Assembly: GCF_029227915.1 (NCBI RefSeq)
Contig: NC_079887.1
Span: forward strand, 17,483,650-17,547,649
Direction of reading: 5' to 3'
DNA from: Hydractinia symbiolongicarpus
Taxonomy: Eukaryota; Cnidaria; Hydrozoa; Anthoathecata; Hydractiniidae
Length of the DNA stretch: 64,000 nucleotides
Shown: piece after piece, positions 50,536 through 62,900 of the stretch
Layout of the letters: the number at the start of each line of letters is the position of its first letter
How positions within the stretch are numbered: the stretch's first letter is position 1
Notes under the pieces: generated by a model
The model's database searches: none
What the model was told of the DNA's origin: nothing
What the model saw: only the letters and a program-made list of their open reading frames with translations
Program-made: the position numbers and the translations under genes

Positions 50536-52608
50536 CTTGGGACGTCGTAGTCTAATGAGAGTTGAAGGACTAGACCAATGGTAACCTACGCAGGCACGTG
50601 GAACTACGTGATTTATGTGTAAGGCCTTTATTTGGCGCCAAGAAGCCATATTACGGCCTTTAGAGGCCTGTTAGCGTAGTTGACGGTGTCATAAAGCCAT
50701 GGCGCAATGTAAAACGACTTGGGAAGTCGTAGTCCATTGACAGTAGAGGGATTAGACCAATGGTAAACAGCACAGGCACGTGGAACCTGTGATTTACGTG
50801 TAAGGCCTTTATTTGTCGCCAAAAGGCCATATTACAGCGTTTAGAGGCCTGTGACCGTAGTTGACTGTGTTTTAGAGTCATGACGCAATGGAAAACGATT
50901 TGGGACGTCGTAATCCATTGAAAGTTGAAGGACTAGACCAATGGTAAGCCTCGCAGGCACGTGGAACTACGTGATTTCCGTGTAAGGCTCTTTTTAGGCA
51001 TCAAAATGCCATAATACGGCTTTTAGAGGCATGTGCGCGTAGTTCACTGTGTTTTAAAGACATGGCGCAATGGAAAACGATTTGGAACGTCGTAGTCTAT
51101 AGAGAGTGGAAGGATTAGACCAATGGTAAACAGCGCAGCCACGTGGAACCTGTGACTTACGTGTAAAGCCTTTATTATGCATCAAAAGGCCATATTACAG
51201 CGTTTAGAGGCCTGTGCGCATAGTTGACTGTGTTTTAAAGACATGGCGTAATGGAAAACGACTTGGTACATCGTAGTCTATTGATGGTGGAAGGATTAGA
51301 CCAATGGTAACCCTCGCAGGCACGTGGAACCACGTAATTTAAGTGTGAAGCTTTTACTAGGCATCAAAACACCATAATACAGTCTTTAGAGGCATGTACA
51401 CGTAGTTGACGTTGTTATAAAGCAATAGCGCAATGGAAAACGACTTGGAACGTCGTAGTCTATTAAAGATGGAAGGATTAGAACAATGGTAACCTGCGTA
51501 GGCACGTGGAACCACGTGATTTAAGTGTAAGGCCCTTACTAGGTGTCAAAAGGCCATATCACAGCGTTTAGAGGCCTGTGACCGTAGTTGACGGTGCTAT
51601 AAGGCTATCGCGCAATAGGAAACGCCTTGGGACGTAGTAGTCCATTGAGAGCGGAAGGATTAGACCAATGGTAACACTCGCAGGCACGGGGAACTACGTG
51701 ATTTATGTGTAAGGCCTTTATTTCGCGCCAAGAAGCCATATTACGGCCTTTAGAGGCCTGTTAGCGTAGTTGACGGTGTCATAAAGCCATGGCGCAATGA
51801 ACAACGACTTGGGAAGTCGTAGTCCATTGACAGTAGAGGGATTAGACCAATGATAAACAGCACAGGCACGTGGAACCTGTGATTTACGTGTAAGGCCTTT
51901 ATTTGTCGCCAAAAGGCCATATTACGGCCTTTAGAGGCCTGTTAGCGTAGTTGACGGTGTTATAAAGCCATGGCGCAATGGAAAACGTCTTGGGAAGTCG
52001 TAGTCTTTTAAGAGTGGAAGGATTAGACCAATGGTGAACAGCGCCGGCACGTGGAACCACGTGTGTTACGTGAAAGGCTTTTATTAGGCATCAAAAGTCT
52101 ATATTGCAGCGTTTAGATGCCTGTGAGCGTAGTTGACTGCGTTTTAAAGACATGACGCAATGAAAAACGATTTGGGAAGTCGTAGTCCATTGAGAGTGGA
52201 AGGATTCGGCCAATGGTAACCTGCACAGGCACAAGGAACCACGTGATATTTCTTAAGGCCTTTATTAGGCGTAAAAAGGCCATTTTACGGCCTTTAGAAG
52301 CCTGAACGCGTAGTTGACGGTGTTATAAGGCTGTCGCTCAATGGGAAACACCTTGGGACATCGTAGTCCATTGAGAGCGGAAGGATTAGAGCAATGGTAA
52401 CCTGCTCAGTCACGTGGAACCACGTGATTTAAGTCTAAGGCCCTTACTAGGCGTCAAAAGGCCATATTACAGCCTTTCGAGGCCTATAAGCTTAGTTGAC
52501 GTTGTTAGAAAGCCATAACGCAATGGAAAACGACTTGGGACGTCGTAGTCTATTAAGAGTGACAGTATTAGAACAATAGTAACCTGCACAGGCACGTGGA
52601 ACCACGTG
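50530..52608 (+). repeat. 20-monomer-offset duplication, right copy
   Basis: This is the counterpart of 46,900-48,975. It carries about two extra monomers at ~51,665-52,030 that match ~45,670-46,030 at an offset of 5,994 bp (33 monomers). The right copy is therefore a mosaic of at least two donor places within zone 4. Confidence 0.83.
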
Positions 52609-53830
52609 ATTTAAGTGAAAGGCCCTTACTAGCTGTCAAAAGGCCATTTTACGGTCTTTAGAGGTCTGTAAGCGTAGTTGACAGTGTTATAAAGCCATGG
52701 CGCAATGGAAAACGACTTGGGAAGTGTTAGTCCATTGAGAGTGGAAGGATTAGACCATTGTTAAACAGCGCAGGCATGTGGAACCACGTGCTTTACGTGT
52801 AAGGCCTTTATTAGGCATTAAAAGGCAATATTACAGTGTTTAGAGGCCTGTAAGCGTAGTTGACTGTGTTTTAAAGACATGACGCAGTGGAAAACGATTT
52901 GGGACGTCGTAGTCCATTGACAGTGAAAGGATTAGACCAATGGTAAATAGCGCAGGTACGTGGAAGCACGTGTTTTACGTGTAAGGCCTTTATTAGGCAT
53001 CAAAAGGCCATATTACAGCGTTTAGAGGCCTGTGACTGTAGTGGACTGCGTTTTAAAGACATGACGCAATGGAAAACGATTTGGGACGTCGTAGTCTATA
53101 GAGAGTGGCAAGGTTAGACCAATGGTAACCTGCGCAGGCACGTGAAACCACGTGATTTACGTGTAAGGCCTTTATTAGGTGTCAAAATGCCATATTACGG
53201 TCTTTAGAGGCCTGTGCACGTAGTTCACTGTGTTTTAAAGACATGGTGCAATGGAAAACGATTTGGGACGTCGTAGTCTATAGAGAGTGGCAAGGTTAGA
53301 CCAATGGTAACCTGCAAAGGCACGTGAAACCACGTGATTTACGTGTAAGGCCTTTATTAGGTGTCAAAAGGCATATTACAGTCTTAAGAGGCCTGTACAC
53401 GTAGTTGACGTTGTTATAAAGCTATGTCGCAATGAAAAACGACTTGGGACGTCGTAGTCCATTAAGAGTGAAAGGATTAGTCCAATGGTAAACAGCGCAG
53501 GCACGTGGAACCTGTGATTTACGTGTAAGGCCTTTATTAGGCATCAAAAAGCCATATTACGGCTTTTAGAGGCCTGTGCGCGTAGTTCACTGTGTTTTAA
53601 AGACATGGCGCAATGGAAAACGATTTGGGACGTCGTAGTCTATAGAGAGTGGCAAGGTTAGACAAATAGTAACCTGCGCAGGCACGTGAAACCACGTGAT
53701 TTACGTGTAAGGTCTTTATTAGGTGTCAAAAGGCATATTACGGCCTTCAGAGGCCTGTAAGAGTAGTTGACGGTGTTATTAAGCCTAGGCGCAATGGAAA
53801 ACGACTGGGGAAGTCGTAGTCCATTGAGAG
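52600..53830 (+). repeat. 13-mer-offset duplication, left copy
   Basis: This stretch matches 54,960-56,190 at a constant offset of 2,360 bp (13 monomers). Examples are TTAAGTGAAAGGCCC at 52,611 and 54,971, and GACAAATAGTAACC at 53,661 and 56,021. It ends where this copy reads GAGAGTAAAGGG and the other GAGAGTGGAGGG. Confidence 0.87.
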
Positions 53831-54959
53831 TAAAGGGATTAGTCCAATGGTAAACAGTGCAGGCACGTGGAACCTGTGATTTACGTGTAAGGCCATTATT
53901 AGGCATCAAAAGGCTATATTACAGTGTTAAGAGGGCTTTGCGCGTAGTTGACTGTGTTTTAAAGACATGACGCAGTGGAAAACGAATAGGGACGTCGTAG
54001 TCCATTAAGAGTGAAAGGATTAGATCACTGGTATATAGCGCAGGAACGTGGAACCACGTGATTTAAGTGTAAGGCTTTTACTAGGCATCAAAACACCATA
54101 CTACAGTCTTTAGAGGCCTGTACACGTAGTTGACGTTGTTATAAAGCTATGTCGCAATGAAAAACGACTTGGGACGTCGTAGTCCATTAAGAGTGAACGG
54201 ATTAGTCCAATGGTAAACATCGCAGGCACGTGGAACCTGTGATTTACGTGTAAGGCCTTTATTAGGCATCAAAATGCCATATTACGGCTTTTAGAGGCCT
54301 GTGCGAGTAGTTGACTGTGTTTTAAAGACATAACGCAATGGAAAACAATTTGGGACGTCGTAGTCTATAGAGAGTGGAAAGATTAGACCAATGGTAACCT
54401 GCGCAGGCACGTGAAACCACGTGATTTACGTGTAAGGCCTTTATTAGGTGTCAAAAGGCCATATTACAGTCTTTACAGGCCGGTGCGCGTAGTAGAATGT
54501 GTTTTAAAGACTTGGCGCAATGGAAAAAGACTTGGGACGTCGTAGTCTAATGAGAGTTGAAGGACTAGACCAATGGTAACCTACGCAGGCACGTGGAACT
54601 ACGTGATTTATGTGTAAGGCCTTTATTAGGCAGCAAAAGGCCATATTACAGCGTTTAGAGGCCTGTAAGCCTAGTTGACTGTGTTTTAAAGACATGGCGC
54701 AATGGAAAACGATTTGGGACGTCGTAGTCTATAGAGAGTGGCAAGGTTAGACCAATGGTAAACTGCGCAGGCACGTGAAACCACGTGATTTACGTGTAAG
54801 GCCTTTATTAGGTGTCAAAAGGCATATTATGGCCTTCAGATGCCTGTAAGAGTAGTTGACGGTGTTATTAAGCCTAGGCGCAATGGAAAACGACTTGGTA
54901 CGTCGTAGTCTATTGATAGTGGAAGGATTAGACCAATGGTAACCAGCGCAAGCATGTGG

Positions 54960-56190
54960 AACCACGTGATTTAAGTGAAAGGCCCTTACTAGCTGTCAAA
55001 AGGCCATTTTACGGTCTTTAGAGATCTGTAAGCGTAGTTGACAGTGTTATAAAGCCATGGCGCAATGGAAAACGACTTGGGAAGTCTTAGTCCATTGAGA
55101 GTGGAAGGATTAGACCATTGTTAAACAGCGCAGGCATGTGGAACCACGTGCTTTACGTGTAAGGCCTTTATTAGGCATCAAAAGGCCATATTACAGTGTT
55201 TAGAGGCCTGTAAGCGTAGTTGACTGTGTTTTAAAGACATGACGCAGTGGAAAACGATTTGGGACGTCGTAGTCCATTGACAGTGAAAGGATTAGACCAA
55301 TGGTAAATAGCGCAGGTACGTGGAAGCACGTGTTTTACGTGTAAGGCCTTTATTATGCATCAAAAGGCCATATTGCATAGTTTAGAGGCCTGTGACTGTA
55401 GTTGACTGAGTTTTAAAGACATGACGCAATGGAAAACGATTTGGGACGTCGTAGTCTATAGAGAGTGGCAAGGTTAGACAAATGGTAACCTGCGCAGGCA
55501 CGTGAAACCACGTGATTTACGTGTAAGGCCTTTATTAGGTGTCAAAATGCCATATTACGGTCTTTAGAGGCCTGTGCGCGTAGTTCACTGTGTTTTAAAG
55601 ACATGGCGCAATGGAAAACGATTTGGGACGTCGTAGTCTATAGAGAGTGGCAAGATTAGACCAATGATAACCTGCAAAGGCACGTGAAACCACGTGATTT
55701 ACGTGTAAGGCCTTTATTAGGTGTCAAAAGGCATATTACAGTCTTTAGAGGCCTGTACACGTAGTTGACGTTGTTATAAAGCTATGTCGCAATGAAAAAC
55801 GACTTGGGACGTCGTAGTCCATTAAGAGTGAAAGGATTAGTCCAATGGTAAACAGCGCAGGCACGTGGAACCTGTGATTTACGTGTAAGGCCTTTATTAG
55901 GCATCAAAAAGCCATATTACGGCTTTTAGAGGCCTGTGCGCGTAGTTCACTGTGTTTTAAAGACATGGCGCAATGGAAAACGATTTGGGACGTCGTAGTC
56001 TATAGAGAGTGGCAAGGTTAGACAAATAGTAACCTGCGCAGGCACGTGAAACCACGTGATTTACGTGTAAGGTCTTTATTAGGTGTCAAAAGGCATATTA
56101 CGGCCTTCAGAGGCCTGTAAGAGTAGTTGACGGTGTTATTAAGCCTAGGCGCAATGGAAAACGACTGGGGAAGTCGTAGTCCATTGAGAG
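54960..56190 (+). repeat. 13-mer-offset duplication, right copy
   Basis: This is the counterpart of 52,600-53,830 with scattered substitutions, such as GTTGACTGAG (~55,401) against GTGGACTGCG and TTGCATAGTTTAG (~55,373) against TTACAGCGTTTAG. The copies are less alike than those of the 1,091-bp HOR, so this duplication is probably older. Confidence 0.86.
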
Positions 56191-56954
56191 TGGAGGGATT
56201 AGACCAATGGTAAACAGCGCAGGCACGTGGAACCACGTGCTTTACGTGTAAAGCCTTTATTAGGCATCAAAAAGCCATATTACAGTGTTTAGAGGCCTGT
56301 GCGCGTAGTTGACTGTGTTTTAAAGACTTGGCGCAATGGAAAAAGACTTGGGACGTCGCAGTCTAATGAGAGTTGAAGGACTAGACCAATGGTAACCTAC
56401 GCAGGCACGTGGAACTACGTGATTTATGTGTAAGGCCTTTATTAGGCAGCAAAAGGCCATATTACAGCGTTTAGAGGCCTGTAAGCGTAGTTGACTGTGT
56501 TTTAAAGACATGACGCAATGGAAAACAATTTGGGACGTCGTAGTCTACAGAGAGTGGAAAGATTAGACCAATGGTAACCTGCGCAGGCACGTGAAACCAC
56601 GTGATTTACGTGTTAGGCTCTTTTTAGGCATCAAAATGCCATATTACGGTCTTTAGAGGCCTGTGCGCGTAGTTCACTGTGTTTTAAAGACATGGCGCAA
56701 TGGAAAACGATTTGGGACGTCGTAGTCTATAGAGAGTGGCAAGGTTAGACCAATGGTAACCTGCGCAGGCACGTGAAACCACGTGATTTACGTGTAAGGC
56801 CTTTATTAGGTGTCAAAAGGCATATTATGGCTTCAGATGCCTGCAAGAGTAGTTGACGGTGTTATTAAGCCTAGGCGCAATGGAAAACGACTTGGTACGT
56901 CGTAGTCTATTGATAGTGGAAGGATTAGACCAATGGTAACCAGCGCAAGCATGT

Positions 56955-59900
56955 GGAACCACGTGATTTAAGTGTAAGGCTTTTACTAGGCATCAAAACA
57001 CCATACTACAGTCTTTAGAGGCCTGTACACGTAGTTGACGTTGTTATAAAGCTATGTCGCAATGAAAAACGACTTGGGACGTCGTAGTCCATTAAGAGTG
57101 AAAGGATTAGTCCAATGGTAAACAGCGCAGGCACGTGGAACCTGTGATTTACGTGTAAGGCCTTTATTAGGCATCAAAATGCCATATTACGGCTTTTAGA
57201 GGTCTGTGCGCGTAGTTCACTGTGTTTTAAAGACATGGTGCAATGGAAAACGATTTGGGACGTCGTAGTCTATAGAGAGTGGCAAGGTTAGACAAATAGT
57301 AACCTGCGCAGGCACGTGAAACCACGTGATTTACGTGTAAGGTCTTTATTAGGTGTCAAAAGGCATATTACGGCCTTCAGAGGCCTGTAAGAGTAGTTGA
57401 CGGTGTTATTAAGCCTAGGCGCAATGGAAAACGACTGGGGAAGTCGTAGTCCATTGAGAGTGGAGGGATTAGACCAATGGTAAACAGCGCAGGCACGTGG
57501 AACCACGTGCTTTACGTGTAAGGCCTTTATTAGGTGTCAAAAAGCCATATTACAGTGTTTAGAGGCCTGTGCGCGTAGTTGACTGTGTTTTAAAGACATG
57601 ACGCAATGGAAAACAATTTGGGACGTCGTAGTCTACAGAGAGTGGAAAGATTAGACCAATGGTAACCTGCGCAGGCACGTGAAACCACGTGATTTACGTG
57701 TTAGGCTCTTTTTAGGCATCAAAATGCCATATTACGGTCTTTAGAGGCCTGTGCGCGTAGTTCACTGTGTTTTAAAGACATGGCGCAATGGAAAACAATT
57801 TGGGACGTCGTAGTCTATAGAGAGTGGAAAGATTAGACCAATGGTAACCTGCGCCGGCACGTGAAACCACGTGATTTACGTGTAAGGCTCTTTTCAGGCA
57901 TCAAAATGCCACATTACGGTCTTTAGAGGTCTGTGCGCGTAGTTCACTGTGTTTTAAAGACATGGCGCAATGGAAAACGATTTTGGACGTCCTAGTCTAT
58001 AGAGAGTGGCAAGGTTAGACCAATGGTAACCTGCGCAGGCACGTGAAACCACGTGGTTTACGTGTAAGGCCTTTATTAGGTGTCAAAAGGCCATATTACA
58101 GTCTTTACAGGCCTGTGCGCGTAGTAGAATGTGTTTTAAAGACTTGGCGCAATGGAAAAAGACTTGGGACGTCGTAGTCTAATGAGAGTTGAAGGACTAG
58201 ACCAATGGTAACCTACGCAGGCACGTGGAACTACGTGATTTATGTGTAAGGCCTTTATTAGGCAGCAAAAGGCCATATTACAGCGTTTAGAGGCCTGTAA
58301 GCCTAGTTGACTGTGTTTTAAAGACATGGCGCAATGGAAAACGATTTGGGACGTCGTAGTCTATAGAGAGTGGCAAGGTTAGACCAATGGTAACCTGCGC
58401 AGGCACCTGAAACCACGTGATTTACGTGTAAGGCCTTTATTAGGTGTCAAAAGGCATATTATGGCCTTCAGATGCCTGTAAGAGTAGTTGACGGTGTTAT
58501 TAAGCCTAGGCGCAATGGAAAACGACTTGGTACGTCGTAGTCCATTAAGGGCGGAAGGATTAGACCAATGGTAACCCTCCCAGGCACGTGGAACCACGTG
58601 ATTTAAGTGTGAAGCTTTTACTAGGCATCAAAACACCATACTACAGTCTTTAGAGGCCTGTACACGTAGTTGACGTTGTTATAAAACCATAGCGCAACGG
58701 AAAACGACTTGGAACGTCGTAGTCTATTAAAAGTGGAAGGATTAGAACAATGGTAACCTGCGTAGGCACGTGAAACCACGTGTTCTAAGTGTAAGGCCCT
58801 TACTAAGTGTCAAAAAGCCATACTACGGCCTTCAGAGGCCTGTAAGAGTAGTTGACGGTGTTATTAAGCCTAGGCACAATGGAAAACGACTTGGGAAGTC
58901 GTAGTCCATTGAGAGTGGAGGGATTAGACCAATGGTAAACAGCGCAGGCACGTGGAACCACGTGCTTTACGTGTAAGGCCTTTATTAGGCATCAAAAAGC
59001 CATACTACAGTGTTTAGAGGTCTGTAAGCGTAGTTGACGGTATTATAAAGCCATGGCGCAATGGAAAACGACTTGGGAAGTCGTAGTCCATTGACAGTGA
59101 AAGGATTAGAACAATGGTTAACAGCGCAGGTACGTGGAACCACGTGTTTCACGTGTAACGCCTTTATTAGGCATCAAAAGGCCATATTACAGCGTTTAGA
59201 GGCCTGTAAGCGTAGTTGACTGTGTTTTAAAGACATGACGCAATGGAAAACAATTTGGGACGTCGTAGTCTATAGAGTGGAAAGATTAGACCAATGGTAA
59301 CTTGCGCAGGCACGTGAAACCACGTGATTTACGTGTAAGGCTCTTTTTAGGCATCAAAATGCCATATTACGGTCTTTAGAGGCCTGTAAGAGTAGTTGAC
59401 GGTGTTATTAAGCCTAGGCGCAATGGAAAACGACTGGAGAAGTCGTAGTCCATTGAGAGTGGAGGGATTAGACAAATGGTAAACAGCGCAGGCTCGTGGA
59501 ACCACGTGCTTTACGTGTAAGGCCTTTATTAGGCATCAAAAAGCCATATTACAGTGTTTAGAGGCCTGTGCGCGTAGTTGACTGTGTTTTAAAGACTTGG
59601 CGGAATGGAAAAAGACTTGGGACGTCGTAGTCTAATGAGAGTGGCAAGGTTAGACCAATGGTAACCTGCGCAGGCACGTGAAACCACGTGCTTTACGTGT
59701 AAGGCCTTTATTAGGCATCAAAAAGCCATATTACAGTGTTTAGAGGTCTGTAAGCGTAGTTGACGGTGTTATAAAGCCATGGCGCAATGGAAAACGACCT
59801 GGGAAGTCGTAGTCCATTGACAGTGAAAGGATTAGAACAATGGTTAATAGCGCAGGTACATGGAACCACGTGTTTCACGTGTAACGCCTTTATTAGGCAT

Positions 59901-62900
59901 CAAAAGGCCATATTACAGCGTTTAGAGGCCTGTAAGCGTAGTTGACTGTGTTTTAAAGACATGACGCAATGGAAAACAATTTGGGATGTCGTAGTCCATT
60001 AAGAGTGAAAGGATTAGACCAATGGTAAATAGCGCAGGCACGTGGAACCACGTGATTTAATTGTAAGGCTTTTACTAGGCATCAAAACACCATACTACAG
60101 TCTTTAGAGGCCTGTACACGTAGTTCACTGTGTTTTAAAGACATGGTGCAATGGAAAACGATTTGGGACGTCGTAGTCTATAGAGAGTGGCAAGGTTAGA
60201 CAAATAGTAACCTGCGCAGGCACGTGAAACCACGTGATTTACGTGTAAGGTCTTTATTTGGTGTCAAAAGGCATATTACGGCCTTCAGAGGCCTGTAAGA
60301 GTAGTTGACGGTGTTATTAAGCCTAGGCGCAATGGAAAACGACTGGGGAAGTCGTAGTCCATTGAGAGTGGAGGGATTAGACCAATGGTAAACAGCGCAG
60401 GCACGTGGAACCACGTGCTTTACGTGTAAGGCCTTTATTAGGTGTCAAAAAGCCATATTACAGTGTTTAGAGGCCTGTGCGCGTAGTTGACTGTGTTTTA
60501 AAGACTTGGCGGAATGGAAAAAGACTTGTGACGTCGTAGTCTAATGAGAGTTGAAGGACTAGACCAATGGTAACCTACGCAGGCACGTGGAACTACGTGA
60601 TTTATGTGTAAGGCCTTTATTAGGCATCAAAAGGCCATATTACAGCGTTTAGAGGCCTGTAAGCGTAGTTGACTGTGTTTTAAAGACATGACGCAATGGA
60701 AAACAATTTGGGACGTCGTAATCTATAGAGTGGAAAGATTAGACCAATGGTAACTTGCGCAGGCACGTGAAACCACGTGATTTACGTGTAAGGCTCTTTT
60801 TAGGCATCCAAATGCCATATTACGGTCTTTAGAGGCCTGTGCGCGTAGTTCACTGTGTTTTAAAGACATGGCGCAATGGAAAACGATTTGGGACGTCGTA
60901 GTCTATAGAGAGTGGCAAGGTTAGACAAATAGTAACCTGCGCAGGCACGTGAAACCACGTGATTTACGTGTAAGGTCTTTATTAGGTGTCAAAAGGCATA
61001 TTACGGCCTTCAGAGGCCTGTAAGAGTAGTTGACGGTGTTACTAAGCCTAGGCGCAATGGAAAACGACTGGGGAAGTCGTAGTCCATTGAGAGTGGAGGG
61101 ATTAGACCAATGGTAAACAGCGCAGGCACGTGGAACCACGTGCTTTACGTGTAAGGCCTTTATTAGGCATCAAAAAGCCATATTACAGTGTTTAGAGGCC
61201 TGTGCGCATAGTTGACTGTGTTTTAAAGACTTGGCGGAATGGAAAAAGACTTGGGACGTCGTAGTCTATAGAGAGTGGAAAGATTAGACCGATGGTAACC
61301 TGCGCAGGAACGTGAAACCACGTGATTTACGTGTAAGGCTCTTTTTAGGCATCAAAATGCCACATTACGGTCTTTAGAGGCCTGTGCGCGTAGTTGACTG
61401 TGTTTTAAAGACATGGCGTAATGGAAAACGACTTGGTACGTCGTAGTCTATTGATGGTGGAAGGATTAGACCAATGGTAACCAGAGCAGGCACGTGGAAC
61501 CACGTGATTTACGTGTAAGGCTTTTATTAGGCATCAAAAGGCCATATTACAGTCTTTACAGGCCTGTACACGTAGTTGACTGTGTTTTAATGACATGACG
61601 CAATGGAAAACGATTTGGGAAGTCGTAGTCCATTGAGATTGGAAGGATTAGGCCAATGGTAACCTGCGCAAGCACGAGGAAGCACGTGATTTCTTTTAAG
61701 ACCTTCATTAGGCGTAAAAAGGCCATAATGCGGCCTTTAGAGGCCTGTGCGCGTAGTTGACTGTGTCTTAATGACATGACGCAATGGAAAACGGCTTTGG
61801 ACGTCGTAGTCCATTGAGAGCGGAAGGATTAGACCAATGATAACCCTCGCAGGCACGTGGAACCACGTAATTTAAGTGTGAAGCTTTTACTAGGCATCAA
61901 AACACCATACTACAGTCTTTGGAGGCATGTACACGTAGTTGACGTTGTTATAAAGCAATAGCGCAATGGAAAACGACTTGGAACGTCGTAGTCTATTAAA
62001 GATGGAAGGATTAGAACAATGGTAACCTGCGTAGGCACGTGGAACCACGTGATTTAAGTGTAAGGCCCTTACTAGGTGTCAAAAGGCCATATCACAGCGT
62101 TTAGAGGCCTGTGACCGTAGTTGACGGTGCTATAAGGCTATCGCGCAATAGGAAACGCCTTGGGACGTCGTAGTCCATTGAGAGCGGAAGGATTAGACCA
62201 ATGGTAACACTCGCAGGCACGGGGAACTACGTGATTTATGTGTAAGGCCTTTATTTGGCGCCAAGAAGCCATATTACGGCCTTTAGAGGCCTGTTAGCGT
62301 AGTTGACGGTGTCATAAAGCCATGGCAGAATGAAAAACGACTTGGGAAGTCGTAGTCCATTGACAGTAGAGGGATTAGACCAATGATAAACAGCACAGGC
62401 ACGTGGAACCTGTGATTTACGGGTAAGGCCTTTATTTGTCGCCAAAAGGCCATATTACGGCCTTTAGAGGCCTGTTAGCGAAGTTGACGGTGTTATAAAG
62501 CCATGGCGCAATGGAAAACGTCTTGGGAAGTCGTAGTCTTTTAAGAGTGGAAGGATTAGACCAATGGTGAACAGCGCCGGCACGTGGAACCACGTGTGTT
62601 ACGTGTAAGGCCTTTATTAGGCATCAAAAGTCTATATTGCAGCGTTTAGATGCCTGTGAGCGTAGTTGACTGCGTTTTAAAGACTTGGCGGAATGGAAAA
62701 AGACTTGGGACGTCGTAGTCTAATGAGAGTTGAAGGACTAGACCAATGGTAACCTACGCAGGCACGTGGAACTACGTGATTGATGTGTAAGGCCTTTATT
62801 AGGCAGCAAAAGGCCATATTACAGCGTTTAGAGGCCTGTAAGCGTAGTTGACTGTGTTTTAAAGACATGACGCAATGGAAAACAATTTGGGACGTCGTAG

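Larger units (their letters stand above)
44890..52600 (+). repeat. Zone 4: mixed zone 2 and zone 3 variants
   Basis: Zone 2-like units, with TTGATGGTGGAAGG, GTAACCAGAGCAGG and the GCGCCAAGAAGCC series, alternate with zone 3-like runs (~46,150-46,640, ~46,860-46,980 and ~49,390-50,600). Switches occur in phase within single monomers, producing hybrids. Limits are approximate. Confidence 0.75.
52600..61390 (+). repeat. Zone 5: zone 3 variants again
   Basis: The CACGTGAAACCACGTG, CCTAGGCGC and TCTATAGAGAGTGGCAAGG markers dominate once more. From ~56,955 onward the zone is the right copy of the large duplicated block. Before that it contains the 13-mer-offset pair and a piece (~53,924-54,250) related to 50.1-50.45 kb. 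Confidence 0.8.
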
